Shown here one piece after another: positions 18,299 through 27,786 of a stretch of DNA of 64,000 nucleotides. How positions within the stretch are numbered: the first letter of the stretch is position 1; each line of letters starts with the position of its first letter. Where the stretch lies: positions 1-64,000 of the forward strand of contig JAFXYZ010000062.1 of assembly GCA_017541465.1 (NCBI GenBank), in the 5' to 3' direction. This DNA comes from a bacterium. Lineage in GTDB: Bacteria > Cyanobacteriota > Vampirovibrionia > Gastranaerophilales > Gastranaerophilaceae. The notes under the pieces were generated by a model. It was given only the letters and a program-made list of their open reading frames with translations, had not been told where the DNA came from and did not search any database. A program made the position numbers and the translations under genes.

Positions 18299-20290
18299 TT
18301 AAACAGGAATAAATACTCTGTATTGGTCGCTTCTGCCGCCAACACTTTTATAAATATTCTTCTGGTAGTGGTCGGAAATTTCACCGCCCTGGCCGTCTGC
18401 AATTGTAACATGTCCGTATTGTCTTCCGCCGCCACCGCTGTTTGCTGTATTTTCCCAGCATACAACCGCACCTGCGGGCAAGTTTCTAAGGTCATTTGAG
18501 GAAGGATAATCACTTGTTACCTCTGCAAACATACCTTGTGCAGCAAGTTTTTCCATATTTGTATCCCAATCGCAGCCGTTTCCGTTCATGCTTATTCCAT
18601 ACGCCATTTTAATGGTTCTGCTGACTCCTGTTGCACAGTAACCTGTTGAAGAACCGTATTTAGCGAGCATCTGTTTTGCAACTTCTACAAGTCTCTGACC
18701 TTCTTTCGCATCATAGGCCTCAACCGAATAATCTCTTTCAAGTTCGTGATTTGAATAATTATTGAGTGCAGTTTGGACTTTGTTTACATAAGCCTGAGAT
18801 TCTTCAACTCCTTTTTGTGCTTCAGAAATTTCTTTTGCCTGAGTGGTTTCATAAGTTGTTTTTGCATCATTATATTCTTTAAGCGCATCTGCCATTTCAG
18901 GATGTGCCTCAACAATTTTCTCTTCAAGCGCTTTCATCTGCTCGTTGAGTTTGGTAAGTCCGCCTTCACCATTTTCAAGTTCATCTTTATTTTTATTAAG
19001 TTTGTCTAAGTCTGCCTTGGCATCGTCCCACGCTTTTTTGGCGTTTTCTTCTTCCTTCTTCGCTGCAGGAATTTTATTTTGTTCCAGGTCATTAATTTTT
19101 TGAGTTATTTCGGCTTTTTTCTCATCGCTCATATCCGAAGTATCGGTTGCTTTGAGTTCCTGAAGCGAGCCTTCGAGAGTTTCTCTTGTTGAAACAGCGT
19201 TATTATATGCTGTTTCGCTTTCACTTACAGTCAATTCCTGCTGAGCAATTTGTTTATTATTTTCATCTACTTCGCTTTGTTTTTTGTCGATTGCCTGTTT
19301 TAATTTATCAACCTGCTCTGCCATACCCTTATCCGCTTCTTCAAGTTTTTCATGATAGGTATCATACGCAGTATTAATATTTTCTTTTAATGCGGCAAGT
19401 GTTGATGAAGAACCGTCAAGCGCCTGAGAAAGTTTTGTCTGGTTTTCCGTGAGTTTGCTGTTTGCGTTAGTGAGTTCCGATTTTAGTTCGGACTCGTTCA
19501 TCGTATCGAGTGTCTTTTCTTTCGGTTTATCATCACCGCCTGATGACGGGAAATGACTTCCGCCCGAAGATGATGAAGAAGAACTTCTCTGCTGAGTATC
19601 AACTCTTGCCTGAGTATCTGTCGGTTTTACTTCAGGTACTTTGCTTTCGGGAGTTTGTTCCTCGGGAGTTTCGGTGTCGGATTCCCTTGATGCCAGAATT
19701 TCTTCCGCCTTTGCAGTTGCGTTTTCCATAGCACCCAAAATATCTTCAAGCGAAACATCGTCTTTATTTCCGTCTATTCCGCTAATTTCCTCAAGATACT
19801 TTGAGATTTCCTCCTGACTTAGTGCGCCATCCTGGTCTGTATCTATAATCGTTTTAAAAGTATCTTCCGCAAATAAATTATTTAATAATTCCGCAATATC
19901 GTTTTGGTTATTTTCTTCTTCTTCGGCTGCCTCTTCTGTTTGCTCTTCTGACTGAGCAGAAAGCACTTCGGGAGTTTCAGGTGTTTCCGCTGCTTCTTCA
20001 TCCGCTTCAGCGGGAACAACCTCGTCCCCTGAAACCTCTTCAGGAACAACTTCTTCCGCAGTGGCATCAGGTATAACAAATTCGCCGTTTGCAAATTCAA
20101 GAGAGAGAATATCACCCATATTCATGGAAATCGGGTTTGTTGCATATTCGCTTTTGACATATTCCCTAAATTCTTCAGCATACTCAAAAATACTGATATC
20201 GTCCTGATTTAACTTATCAATATCAGTTTTATGATGTTTTTCAAGCCATCTGAAAAAACTTAATTTTACTGTAGGAAACCCCTGCGTCAT
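18299..20290 (-). CDS. Large EF-hand/coiled-coil protein with C-terminal CHAP-like peptidase domain
   Basis: This 663-residue protein has, in order: a short helical N-terminus; an acidic E/P/A-rich linker (about 75-130); a pair of EF-hand-like loops (DTDQDGALSQEE at 150-161, and IDGNKDDVSLED near 172-183); a serine-rich spacer (about 235-245); a long coiled coil (about 260-520); and a C-terminal domain with Cys552 (GYCATGVSR) and His627 (YGHVTIADGQGG). The Cys/His order and GHVTI fit a CHAP or NlpC/P60-type cysteine peptidase or amidase. It has no ordinary signal peptide. A role in cell-wall cutting or as a secreted hydrolase is inferred; secretion route unknown. Confidence 0.7.
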   Translation of the reverse strand: MTQGFPTVKLSFFRWLEKHHKTDIDKLNQDDISIFEYAEEFREYVKSEYATNPISMNMGDILSLEFANGEFVIPDATAEEVVPEEVSGDEVVPAEADEEAAETPETPEVLSAQSEEQTEEAAEEEENNQNDIAELLNNLFAEDTFKTIIDTDQDGALSQEEISKYLEEISGIDGNKDDVSLEDILGAMENATAKAEEILASRESDTETPEEQTPESKVPEVKPTDTQARVDTQQRSSSSSSSGGSHFPSSGGDDKPKEKTLDTMNESELKSELTNANSKLTENQTKLSQALDGSSSTLAALKENINTAYDTYHEKLEEADKGMAEQVDKLKQAIDKKQSEVDENNKQIAQQELTVSESETAYNNAVSTRETLEGSLQELKATDTSDMSDEKKAEITQKINDLEQNKIPAAKKEEENAKKAWDDAKADLDKLNKNKDELENGEGGLTKLNEQMKALEEKIVEAHPEMADALKEYNDAKTTYETTQAKEISEAQKGVEESQAYVNKVQTALNNYSNHELERDYSVEAYDAKEGQRLVEVAKQMLAKYGSSTGYCATGVSRTIKMAYGISMNGNGCDWDTNMEKLAAQGMFAEVTSDYPSSNDLRNLPAGAVVCWENTANSGGGGRQYGHVTIADGQGGEISDHYQKNIYKSVGGRSDQYRVFIPV

Positions 20291-20367
20291 TAATATTTCT
20301 CTTTATACCCTTATTTATATAAAGTATTTTACCTGAGAAAAATTGACACAGAATTAAAATACCACGT

Positions 20368-20502
20368 TTACCTTTTTCCTGTCGATTGTTCAGGGTGATT
20401 TGAGTTAGAGAGAACAATCTCTCTAAACTCGTTTTTATCTATATTTACACCCATATTTTTTATATTAACGGTAAATTTTTTCTTTTTCTTCTTCTTGTCC
20501 AT
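20368..20502 (-). CDS. 44-residue ORF directly after carB
   Basis: The ATG at 20502 immediately follows the carB stop (TAA then ATG). It encodes a 44-residue peptide starting with a Lys block (MDKKKKKKKF) and ending HPEQSTGKR. The zero-base junction would allow translational coupling to the pyrimidine operon. The Lys run is partly an A-rich DNA effect, so a chance ORF is possible. No family is recognised. Confidence 0.4.
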   Translation of the reverse strand: MDKKKKKKKFTVNIKNMGVNIDKNEFREIVLSNSNHPEQSTGKR

Positions 20503-23500
20503 TTATGCGGAAACCACCTCAACCTGCTTATCGCGGTAAACTTCAATACTGTCAAAGGTCATATCCTTATGAGTTTTATAGTATTCAAGTGCCTGCAAAT
20601 ACGCTTTTGCCGTATCAAGAACGGTGAAACAGGGGGTTGAATACATCTCTGCAATAGTTCTGATTAAGAAGCCCCTGTCCTCAGAGCCGTAACGGATTGA
20701 GTTGTTGTTAGTTGTCGGAGTATTGATAATAAAGCACAAATCTTTATTTTTCATATTCCTCTGCATCTTCTGAATATCGAATTTTTCGATTTCCTTCGAC
20801 TCAATTCCGTTCAGTTTGAGGAATTTATGGGTTCCCGTCGTTGCAATAAGGTGATAACCCAGTCGGACAAGAGTTCTTGCAACATCAACCGATGCCTTTT
20901 TGTAGTGGTCATTGATTGAAATAAGAACATTCCCCGTTCCCTCTTTGAAGGTATATCCCGCCGCAAGAAAGCCCTTCACAAGCGCTCTTTCATAAGTACT
21001 GTCGATTCCGAGGACTTCACCCGTTGATTTCATCTCGGGCGCAAGCGCAGGATCGATTCTGTTGAGCTTCTGGAAGGAAAATATAGGCACCTTCACGCAG
21101 ACCAGCGGTTTCTTCGGTAAAAGTCCGACAGGATAGCCCTGTTCAATGATTGATTTGCCCATAATCGCATCAATGCTGATTTTTACCATAGGAATATTTG
21201 TAACCTTGCTGAAAATCGGCACTGTTCTTGAAGCTCTCGGATTTACCTCAATAATATAAACCTTATCGTCCTTCATAACAAACTGAATGTTCATCAACCC
21301 TTTGATTTTGAGCTCTCTTGCAATTTTTGTCGCATAGTCAACAATGTTATTTATGATGTTCTGAGGAATATTTTGTGTCGGGTAAATCGCAATAGAATCA
21401 CCGGAGTGAACCCCCGCTCTTTCGATATGTTCCGTTATCGCAGGAATTAAAACATTTTCCCCATCGGAAACCGCATCAAGCTCAAGCTCTTTACCCTCAA
21501 TATACTGGTCTATCAAAATCGGGTGCTCATCTGAGAATTTAATAGCGCCTTCAATATAGGAAATAAGCTCATCTTTATTATAGACAACCTGCATACCCCT
21601 TCCGCCGATTACGTAAGAAGGACGGACAAGCAGCGGATAGCCTATTTCTTTTGCTACCTCCACCGCCTCGGACGGCGTTCTGACCGCAGCACCCTTCGGC
21701 TGAGGAATATTTAACTTTTTGAGAAGTTGCTCGAAGAGTTTTCTGTCTTCAGCTATATTTATTGATTCAAGACTTGTTCCGAGTATCTTAACACCTTGCT
21801 CGGCAAGTTTCGGGGCAAGATTAATTGCCGTCTGACCGCCGAACTGAACCATTACGCCCTCAGGGTTTTCTTTTTCAATAATATTCATAACATTTTCAAT
21901 GTTCATCGGCTCAAAGAAAAGTTTATCGGCAACATCAAAATCGGTACTGAGTGTTTCGGGGTTTGAATTGACAATTAACGACTTATACCCTGCCTTTTTG
22001 ACCTCCCAGGCTGCATGAACCGAGCAATAATCGAACTCTATCCCCTGACCTATCCTGATAGGACCTGAGCCTAAAATCAGAACGCTCTTTTGGTTTTTTT
22101 CGACAACATCCTCGTCTTTCTCGCCATAGGTCGAGTAATAATAAGGTGTATATGCCTCAAACTCTGCCGCGCAGGTATCCGCAATTTTGAAACTTGCGCT
22201 TATTCCGTTTTTCTTTCTGAGCTCTTTGATTTTGTCCAGAGGAATTTTTGTAAAATCTGCTATTTCCTTATCCAAAAACCCTTTTTCTTTTGCTTCAAGA
22301 TAGAGCGCAGGGGTTAAAGTTGTTGTTTTGATTGTGTTTTCAAAATCAACCAGCCCTTTTATCTTATAAATAAACCATTTGTCGATTTTTGTTATCTTTG
22401 AAATCTCTTCAACACTGATACCGCGGTTAAGCGCCTCGGCAACCCTGAAAATCCTTCTGTCATCCTGAACGTGAAGAAGAGCTTTAATTTCATCCTCGCT
22501 GCATTCAAGGTGCATAGGTCTTAAAAGCCCCGTATATTTGGATTCGATAGATGTTACCGCCTTTTTAAACGAACTTTCAAAGGTTCTGCCGATAGCCATA
22601 ACCTCACCCGTCGCCTTCATTTTGGTTCCTAAGATTCTGTCTCCGTGTTTAAACTTATCAAACGGCCATTTCGGAATTTTTGTAACGACGTAATCTATCG
22701 CAGGCTCAAAGGCTGCAACCGTTTTCTTTGTTATGGAGTTTGGAATTTCGTGGAGCATATAGCCGATAGCAATTTTTGTCGTAACTTTTGCAATAGGATA
22801 GCCCGTTGCCTTTGAAGCAAGCGCTGAAGAACGGCTTACTCTCGGGTTTACCTCGATTACATAATACTGATTACTCAAAGTATCAAGTGCAAACTGAACA
22901 TTACACCCGCCCTCAATCTTCAAAGCACGTATAATCTTAATTGCGGCAGACCTCAGCATCTGGCATTCTTTGTTTGTCAGGGTTTGAGTCGGCGCAACAA
23001 CGAAGCTGTCACCGGTATGAATACCGATAGGATCAATATTTTCCATATTGCAGATGACTATACTCGTATCGTTCGCATCTCTCATAACCTCGTATTCAAT
23101 TTCCTTATACCCTGCGATACTTTTCTCAACAAGGATTTGGGAAATCGGGCTGAGCGAAAGTCCTGTATAAACAATATCTTCATACTCATCAAAGTTATTG
23201 GCAATACCTCCGCCCGTACCGCCTAAGGTATAAGCAGGTCTGACGATTATCGGGAAGCCTATCTTCTGGGCAAATTTCTTTGCGTCCTCAAGGTTTGAAA
23301 CAATATCACTCTCGGGAATAGGCTCACCTATTTCCTTCATAAGGTTTTTAAACGCCTCTCTGTCCTCCGCTTTTCTGATAGAATCTATCTGAGCACCCAA
23401 AAGCGCAACTCCGTATTCCTTCAGAACCCCTTTTTCATTCAGCGCAACCGCAAGGTTTAAGCCCGTCTGACCGCCTAAGGTTGCAATAAGCCCGTCAGGA

Positions 23501-23745
23501 CGCTCTTTTGAGATTATATAAGTCAAGGATTCCATCGTCAGCGGTTCTATATAGACCTTATCGGCTATGTTCTCATCCGTCATAATCGTTGCAGGGTTTG
23601 AGTTTACAAGAACAACCTTTATCCCCTCTTCTCTTAGCGCTCTGCAGGCCTGAACACCAGCATAATCAAACTCCGCAGCCTGACCGATTACAATCGGGCC
23701 CGAGCCTATAACCAATACTTTTTTGATATTTTTATTTAACGGCAT
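20503..23745 (-). CDS. carB: Carbamoyl-phosphate synthase large subunit
   Basis: CarB makes carbamoyl phosphate from bicarbonate, ATP and ammonia delivered by CarA. The 1080-residue length is normal. Two homologous ATP-grasp halves are visible, each opening with the P-loop-like SGPI.IGQ..EFDY (residues about 14-27 and again near 550-563), and EVNPR..RSSALASKATG appears with its second-half twin EVNPRASRTVP. The C-terminus is the MGS-like regulatory domain (NDHYKKASVDVARTLVRLGYHLIATTGT), where UMP or ornithine bind in other species. It lies 12 bases after the pyrF-carA fusion and is the last large gene of the pyrimidine operon. Confidence 0.97.
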   Translation of the reverse strand: MPLNKNIKKVLVIGSGPIVIGQAAEFDYAGVQACRALREEGIKVVLVNSNPATIMTDENIADKVYIEPLTMESLTYIISKERPDGLIATLGGQTGLNLAVALNEKGVLKEYGVALLGAQIDSIRKAEDREAFKNLMKEIGEPIPESDIVSNLEDAKKFAQKIGFPIIVRPAYTLGGTGGGIANNFDEYEDIVYTGLSLSPISQILVEKSIAGYKEIEYEVMRDANDTSIVICNMENIDPIGIHTGDSFVVAPTQTLTNKECQMLRSAAIKIIRALKIEGGCNVQFALDTLSNQYYVIEVNPRVSRSSALASKATGYPIAKVTTKIAIGYMLHEIPNSITKKTVAAFEPAIDYVVTKIPKWPFDKFKHGDRILGTKMKATGEVMAIGRTFESSFKKAVTSIESKYTGLLRPMHLECSEDEIKALLHVQDDRRIFRVAEALNRGISVEEISKITKIDKWFIYKIKGLVDFENTIKTTTLTPALYLEAKEKGFLDKEIADFTKIPLDKIKELRKKNGISASFKIADTCAAEFEAYTPYYYSTYGEKDEDVVEKNQKSVLILGSGPIRIGQGIEFDYCSVHAAWEVKKAGYKSLIVNSNPETLSTDFDVADKLFFEPMNIENVMNIIEKENPEGVMVQFGGQTAINLAPKLAEQGVKILGTSLESINIAEDRKLFEQLLKKLNIPQPKGAAVRTPSEAVEVAKEIGYPLLVRPSYVIGGRGMQVVYNKDELISYIEGAIKFSDEHPILIDQYIEGKELELDAVSDGENVLIPAITEHIERAGVHSGDSIAIYPTQNIPQNIINNIVDYATKIARELKIKGLMNIQFVMKDDKVYIIEVNPRASRTVPIFSKVTNIPMVKISIDAIMGKSIIEQGYPVGLLPKKPLVCVKVPIFSFQKLNRIDPALAPEMKSTGEVLGIDSTYERALVKGFLAAGYTFKEGTGNVLISINDHYKKASVDVARTLVRLGYHLIATTGTHKFLKLNGIESKEIEKFDIQKMQRNMKNKDLCFIINTPTTNNNSIRYGSEDRGFLIRTIAEMYSTPCFTVLDTAKAYLQALEYYKTHKDMTFDSIEVYRDKQVEVVSA

Positions 23746-23757
23746 TTTTTATTTCCT

Positions 23758-25590
23758 TTATACTTTCAAAATTGTTTTATCCATTGAGCTAACCCAGTCA
23801 TAGAAAATGGTATTTGTGTCATAAGGCCCTGAAGCACGCTCGGGGTGGAACTGTACGGTTTCAATGTTGTATTTTTCGCACTTGAGCCCCTCTATCGTGC
23901 CGTCATTGAGGTTTTTATAGGTAACTCTGACACCCTCGGGAAGCGAATTTTCATCAACCGCATAACTGTGATTCTGGCTTGAAATATAGACTTTATTTGT
24001 TTCAAGATTTATAACAGGGTGATTTCCTCCTCTGTGTCCGTATTTCAGCTTATAAGTATCAGCGCCCAGCGCCAGAGCAAGGATTTGGTGACCTAAACAA
24101 ATTCCGTAGAGTTTGATTTTACCTAAAAGCTCTTTTGCACATAGGATTGCGCACTCAACATCTTTAGGATTGCCCGGGCCGTTCGAGAACAGTACCGCAT
24201 CAAAATTGCCTTCCAAAAGTTCTTTTGAACTGACATCGGCAGGAAAAATCGTTATATCGCAATTCAGTTCCTTCAAATCGGAAATTATACTCTTCTTAAC
24301 CCCAAAATCAACAAGCGCAAGTTTTGCACCGCTCCCCGCAATTCTTTCCGTTTTATAGGTTGTAACCTCCTGAACGATATTTCTGTTCGGCTCATACTTT
24401 TCGAGTTCTTCCTTGAGCTCTTTTGTTACAGGGCCTGTCGTCATAACGCATTTCATAGAACCGTAATCTCTTATAACCTGTGTCAGCCCCCTTGTATCAA
24501 CGTTGCTTATTCCTATGATATTATTTTGTTTTAAATAGTCAGAGAGGGAACAAATGCTCTTGTAGTGCGACTCATGGGCGCAGATATTTTTGACAATCAA
24601 ACCTCTGACGTAAATCTTTCCGCTCTCTGAATCCTCTCTGTTTATCCCGTAGTTTCCGATTTCGGGGTAGGTCATTACGACCATCTGCTGAGAATAAGAG
24701 GGATCGGTCATAATTTCCTGATAGCCGACCATTGAAGTGTTGAAAACCAGTTCCCCGAAAGAAGTTGTATCCGCACCAAAAGATTCACCCTCAAATATCA
24801 TACCATTTTCGAGCAATATTTTAGCTTTTGAAGTCGAATAAGACTCGTTTTGGGTTAAAATAGCATTTTCAATTTCGTCATAAATTCTCTGAATGGCTTC
24901 AAGTCTGTTTTCGGCTGAGGTAACGGCTCTTCCGATAACAAGATAATCAGCACCCTCTTTTATTGCGGCTTTCGGAGTTGCAAGTCTCTTCTGGTCGTTG
25001 CTCGATGCCCATTCAGGTCTTATACCCGGGCAAAGCACTTTAAAATCTTTACCGCAAATCTGTTTAATCTGTTTTGCTTCCCAGACACTTGCAACAACCC
25101 CGTCAAGCCCGCTTCTCTGGGCATTCAGAGCTAAATTAAGCGCATAATCAGTGGTTTTATATGAAACTTTCAGTTCAGAAGAGAGCATTTCTTCATTGAT
25201 ACTGGTTAAAAGTGTAACCGCAAGTATTGTAGGAGCGGGTTTTCCGAGCTCTTCAGCCGCCTTCTTTGCCGCCTGAACAGAGGCCTTCATCATCTCGCTT
25301 CCGCCCATCGCGTGTATATTAAAGAAGGTCGCGCCGTTTCTTACGACGTTCTCTGAGGCTTTTGCAACGGTGTTCGGAATATCGCAGAGTTTTATATCAA
25401 AGAAAAACTTGATATTCTGCTCGTTCATGAACTTAAAAATCTCACCGCCGTTTGCCGTATAAAGCTGGAGACCGACTTTAAATACCCCGACATAGTCCTT
25501 TAGTTCCATTATCATTGCTTTTGCATCATCAATATTATCAACATCGAGCGCAAGTACAATCTTTTCCTTAATTTTTTCGTTTATTTTCAT
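23758..25590 (-). CDS. Fusion: orotidine-5'-phosphate decarboxylase + carbamoyl-phosphate synthase small subunit
   Basis: One 610-residue frame encodes two pyrimidine enzymes. Residues 1-245 are PyrF: LALDV at 13-17, catalytic DIKLCD at 65-70 (Asp65, Lys67, Asp70) followed by IPNT, and GIRPEW and VIGRAVT. Residues about 255-610 are CarA: an N-terminal domain (LLENGMIFEGESFG, NTSMVGYQEIMTDPSY) and a class I glutaminase with Cys498 in GICLGHQ and His582/Glu584 in VQFHPE. A ten-residue linker (TQNESYSTSK) joins them, with no stop, frameshift or internal start seen. It joins the last step of UMP synthesis to the glutamine-using half of the first. The frame overlaps pyrC by four bases. Both active sites look intact. 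Confidence 0.95.
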   Translation of the reverse strand: MKINEKIKEKIVLALDVDNIDDAKAMIMELKDYVGVFKVGLQLYTANGGEIFKFMNEQNIKFFFDIKLCDIPNTVAKASENVVRNGATFFNIHAMGGSEMMKASVQAAKKAAEELGKPAPTILAVTLLTSINEEMLSSELKVSYKTTDYALNLALNAQRSGLDGVVASVWEAKQIKQICGKDFKVLCPGIRPEWASSNDQKRLATPKAAIKEGADYLVIGRAVTSAENRLEAIQRIYDEIENAILTQNESYSTSKAKILLENGMIFEGESFGADTTSFGELVFNTSMVGYQEIMTDPSYSQQMVVMTYPEIGNYGINREDSESGKIYVRGLIVKNICAHESHYKSICSLSDYLKQNNIIGISNVDTRGLTQVIRDYGSMKCVMTTGPVTKELKEELEKYEPNRNIVQEVTTYKTERIAGSGAKLALVDFGVKKSIISDLKELNCDITIFPADVSSKELLEGNFDAVLFSNGPGNPKDVECAILCAKELLGKIKLYGICLGHQILALALGADTYKLKYGHRGGNHPVINLETNKVYISSQNHSYAVDENSLPEGVRVTYKNLNDGTIEGLKCEKYNIETVQFHPERASGPYDTNTIFYDWVSSMDKTILKV

Positions 25591-26870
25591 TTTTCTGCCT
25601 TACAATCAAATATTTTACCTTTAATTATTGTTTTTACCGCTCTCCCGGTTAATTCCATGCCGTCAAACGGTGATATTCTGCATTTTGACACAAACTTAGA
25701 AGCATTAACAGTCCATTTTTCGTTTAAGTCAATAACCGTAAGATTTGCGTCCTGCCCAACTTCAATATTTCCCTGCCCTTTTATGTTAAAAATTTCAGAA
25801 GGGGAAGAGGTCAGTTTAGATATAGCCTCTGAGAGGGTTAATCTGTTTTTGTGTACAAGGTTTGTGAGAGTCAGCCCGAGCGCCGTTTCAAACCCGACAA
25901 TTCCCATGGGCGAATTTTGAATGGGAAGTTGTTTTTCGTGGACTTTATGAGGCGCGTGGTCGGTCGCAATTATATCAATAGTGCCGTCTTTGAGCCCTTC
26001 AACAATTGCGTTTAAATCTTCATTTGTCCTCAGAGGAGGGTTCATCTTAAACCTTGCATCATAAGGGAGCATGTCGTCTTGTGTCAGACTGAAGTAATGA
26101 GGAGCGGTTTCGCAGGTAACTCTTAGCCCATCTTTCTTTGCCTGCCTTATTAATTCAACACTTCTCTTTGTTGAAATATGCGCAAAATGGTATTTGCACC
26201 CTGTTTCTCTTACTATCTCGAGCTCTCTTGCAACCGCGATACTCTCTGCAAGATAAGGTATTCCTTTCAGCCCCAGTTTAGCGCTGATTTCACCCTCGTT
26301 AATAACTCCGCCTCTTGCAAGAGAAGAATCTTCGGAGTGAGAAATAATAAATGAGCCCAGAGAATTGATATATTTAAGCGCACACCTGAGTAAATTCAAA
26401 TCTTCAACGGGCTTTCCGTCATCGGAAAAAGCAACCGCACCGCCGTCAATCAGCTCTGAAACATTTACTATATTTGTACCTTCAAGGTTTTTGGTAACCG
26501 CACAAATCGGATAAAAACCGATTTCAGCCACTTCTTTTGCCTTTGCAAACATATAAGAGAGTGTCATAAGGTTATCATTAACGGGTTTTGTATTTGCCAT
26601 CGGACAAATGCCCGTATATCCGCCCTGAATAGCAGAGAGAATACCTGTTTTAATGGTTTCCTTTGCGTTATATCCGGGCTCTCTCAGGTGACAGTGAACA
26701 TCTACGAGCCCGGGGGTAATGACAAGCCCCGAAAAGTCGTGTGTTTCCTCGTTTTCCTGAGGTGATATACCCTTTGAGATTTCAGATATTTTACCGTTTT
26801 CAATTCTTATATCTGAAATCCCATCAAATTTGGTTTTGGGATTAATAATTCTTGCGTTTTTAAGAAGCAT
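25587..26870 (-). CDS. pyrC: Dihydroorotase
   Basis: PyrC cyclises carbamoyl-aspartate to dihydroorotate. This 427-residue protein is of the longer class I type, with the zinc motif DVHCHLREPG at about 57-66, the ATDHAPH motif near 305-311 and GFETALGLTLT. It overlaps pyrB upstream by 11 bases and the fusion gene downstream by four, the sign of a tightly coupled operon. It is cytosolic. All metal ligands expected from the motifs are present, so an inactive pseudo-dihydroorotase is unlikely. Confidence 0.96.
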   Translation of the reverse strand: MLLKNARIINPKTKFDGISDIRIENGKISEISKGISPQENEETHDFSGLVITPGLVDVHCHLREPGYNAKETIKTGILSAIQGGYTGICPMANTKPVNDNLMTLSYMFAKAKEVAEIGFYPICAVTKNLEGTNIVNVSELIDGGAVAFSDDGKPVEDLNLLRCALKYINSLGSFIISHSEDSSLARGGVINEGEISAKLGLKGIPYLAESIAVARELEIVRETGCKYHFAHISTKRSVELIRQAKKDGLRVTCETAPHYFSLTQDDMLPYDARFKMNPPLRTNEDLNAIVEGLKDGTIDIIATDHAPHKVHEKQLPIQNSPMGIVGFETALGLTLTNLVHKNRLTLSEAISKLTSSPSEIFNIKGQGNIEVGQDANLTVIDLNEKWTVNASKFVSKCRISPFDGMELTGRAVKTIIKGKIFDCKAEK

Positions 26871-27786
26871 AATGAGCCTCGCTTCCTTCTTTTAAGAGCT
26901 TATTCAGTATCGCCATTCGCACAAACACACCGTTTTGCGCCTGCTCAAGAATAGTTCTGCCGATTTTGTTATCAAGAAGCTCGGAGGAAACCTCTATATT
27001 TCTGTTTGCAGGCCCTGGGTGCATTAAAATCACGTTCGGCGAAGCATACTCTTTTAAGAGTTTTGAATCAACCTCATACAAGCGTTTATACTCGAAAGAA
27101 TCTGGGAAAACCTCGTATTCGAGCCGTTCATTCTGAACGCGCAGAAGCATAACAATATCAGCATCTTTTATTGCGGTTTTTAAATCTCTGTGGACCGTTG
27201 CCTTAAAGCACTCTGTATTTTCAAATGCCAGATATTCGGGTGAGCAAAGGTGAATATCAGCACCGAATTTAGAAAGCAGCGCTATATTTGACCTTGCAAC
27301 CCTTGAGTGTTTAATATCGCCGACTATAACAACTTTTTTACCCTCAACCGAGCCTGTTTTTTCAAGCATAGTATAAAAATCAAGAAGTGCCTGGGATGGA
27401 TGCGCGTGGCTTCCGTCACCTGCGTTGATAAAACTTATAGGATATTTCACCTGAGCTCTTGTGTTCTCGACAATACCCGCGAGCGAATGGCGGATAACAA
27501 CCGCATCAACACCCAGGTAGTAAAGGTTTTCGATAGTATCCTTCAGAGATTCACCTTTTGAAAGCGAAGAACTCTTTGCCTCAAAGTTTATGACGTTCGC
27601 CCCGAGTTTTTTTGCGGCTATCTCAAAACTGCACCTTGTTCTCGTTGAATTTTCATAAAACATCAGAGCAACCGTCTTGCCCCCGACCTCCGACTGAGCG
27701 GAATTTGCTTTAAACTTTTTCGCTAAGTCAATAATTTCAAGGATTTCTTCTTTTGAAAGATGTTCTATGTCGGTTAAATGTTTCAT
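26860..27786 (-). CDS. pyrB: Aspartate carbamoyltransferase catalytic subunit
   Basis: PyrB condenses carbamoyl phosphate and aspartate, the committed step of the pathway. The carbamoyl-phosphate loop NSTRTRCSFE lies at about residues 46-55, with SSLSKGESLKDT, HPSQALLD and HPGPANR following. The 308-residue length is typical. No pyrI regulatory subunit gene is nearby. It starts one base after pyrE ends and overlaps pyrC by 11 bases. Confidence 0.96.
   Translation of the reverse strand: MKHLTDIEHLSKEEILEIIDLAKKFKANSAQSEVGGKTVALMFYENSTRTRCSFEIAAKKLGANVINFEAKSSSLSKGESLKDTIENLYYLGVDAVVIRHSLAGIVENTRAQVKYPISFINAGDGSHAHPSQALLDFYTMLEKTGSVEGKKVVIVGDIKHSRVARSNIALLSKFGADIHLCSPEYLAFENTECFKATVHRDLKTAIKDADIVMLLRVQNERLEYEVFPDSFEYKRLYEVDSKLLKEYASPNVILMHPGPANRNIEVSSELLDNKIGRTILEQAQNGVFVRMAILNKLLKEGSEAHYAS

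Noticed and set aside
20503-25590. Frameshift or assembly join creating the pyrF-carA fusion
   Set aside because: Linker and both domains are continuous, with normal composition and no homopolymer at the junction, so a real fusion is more likely.
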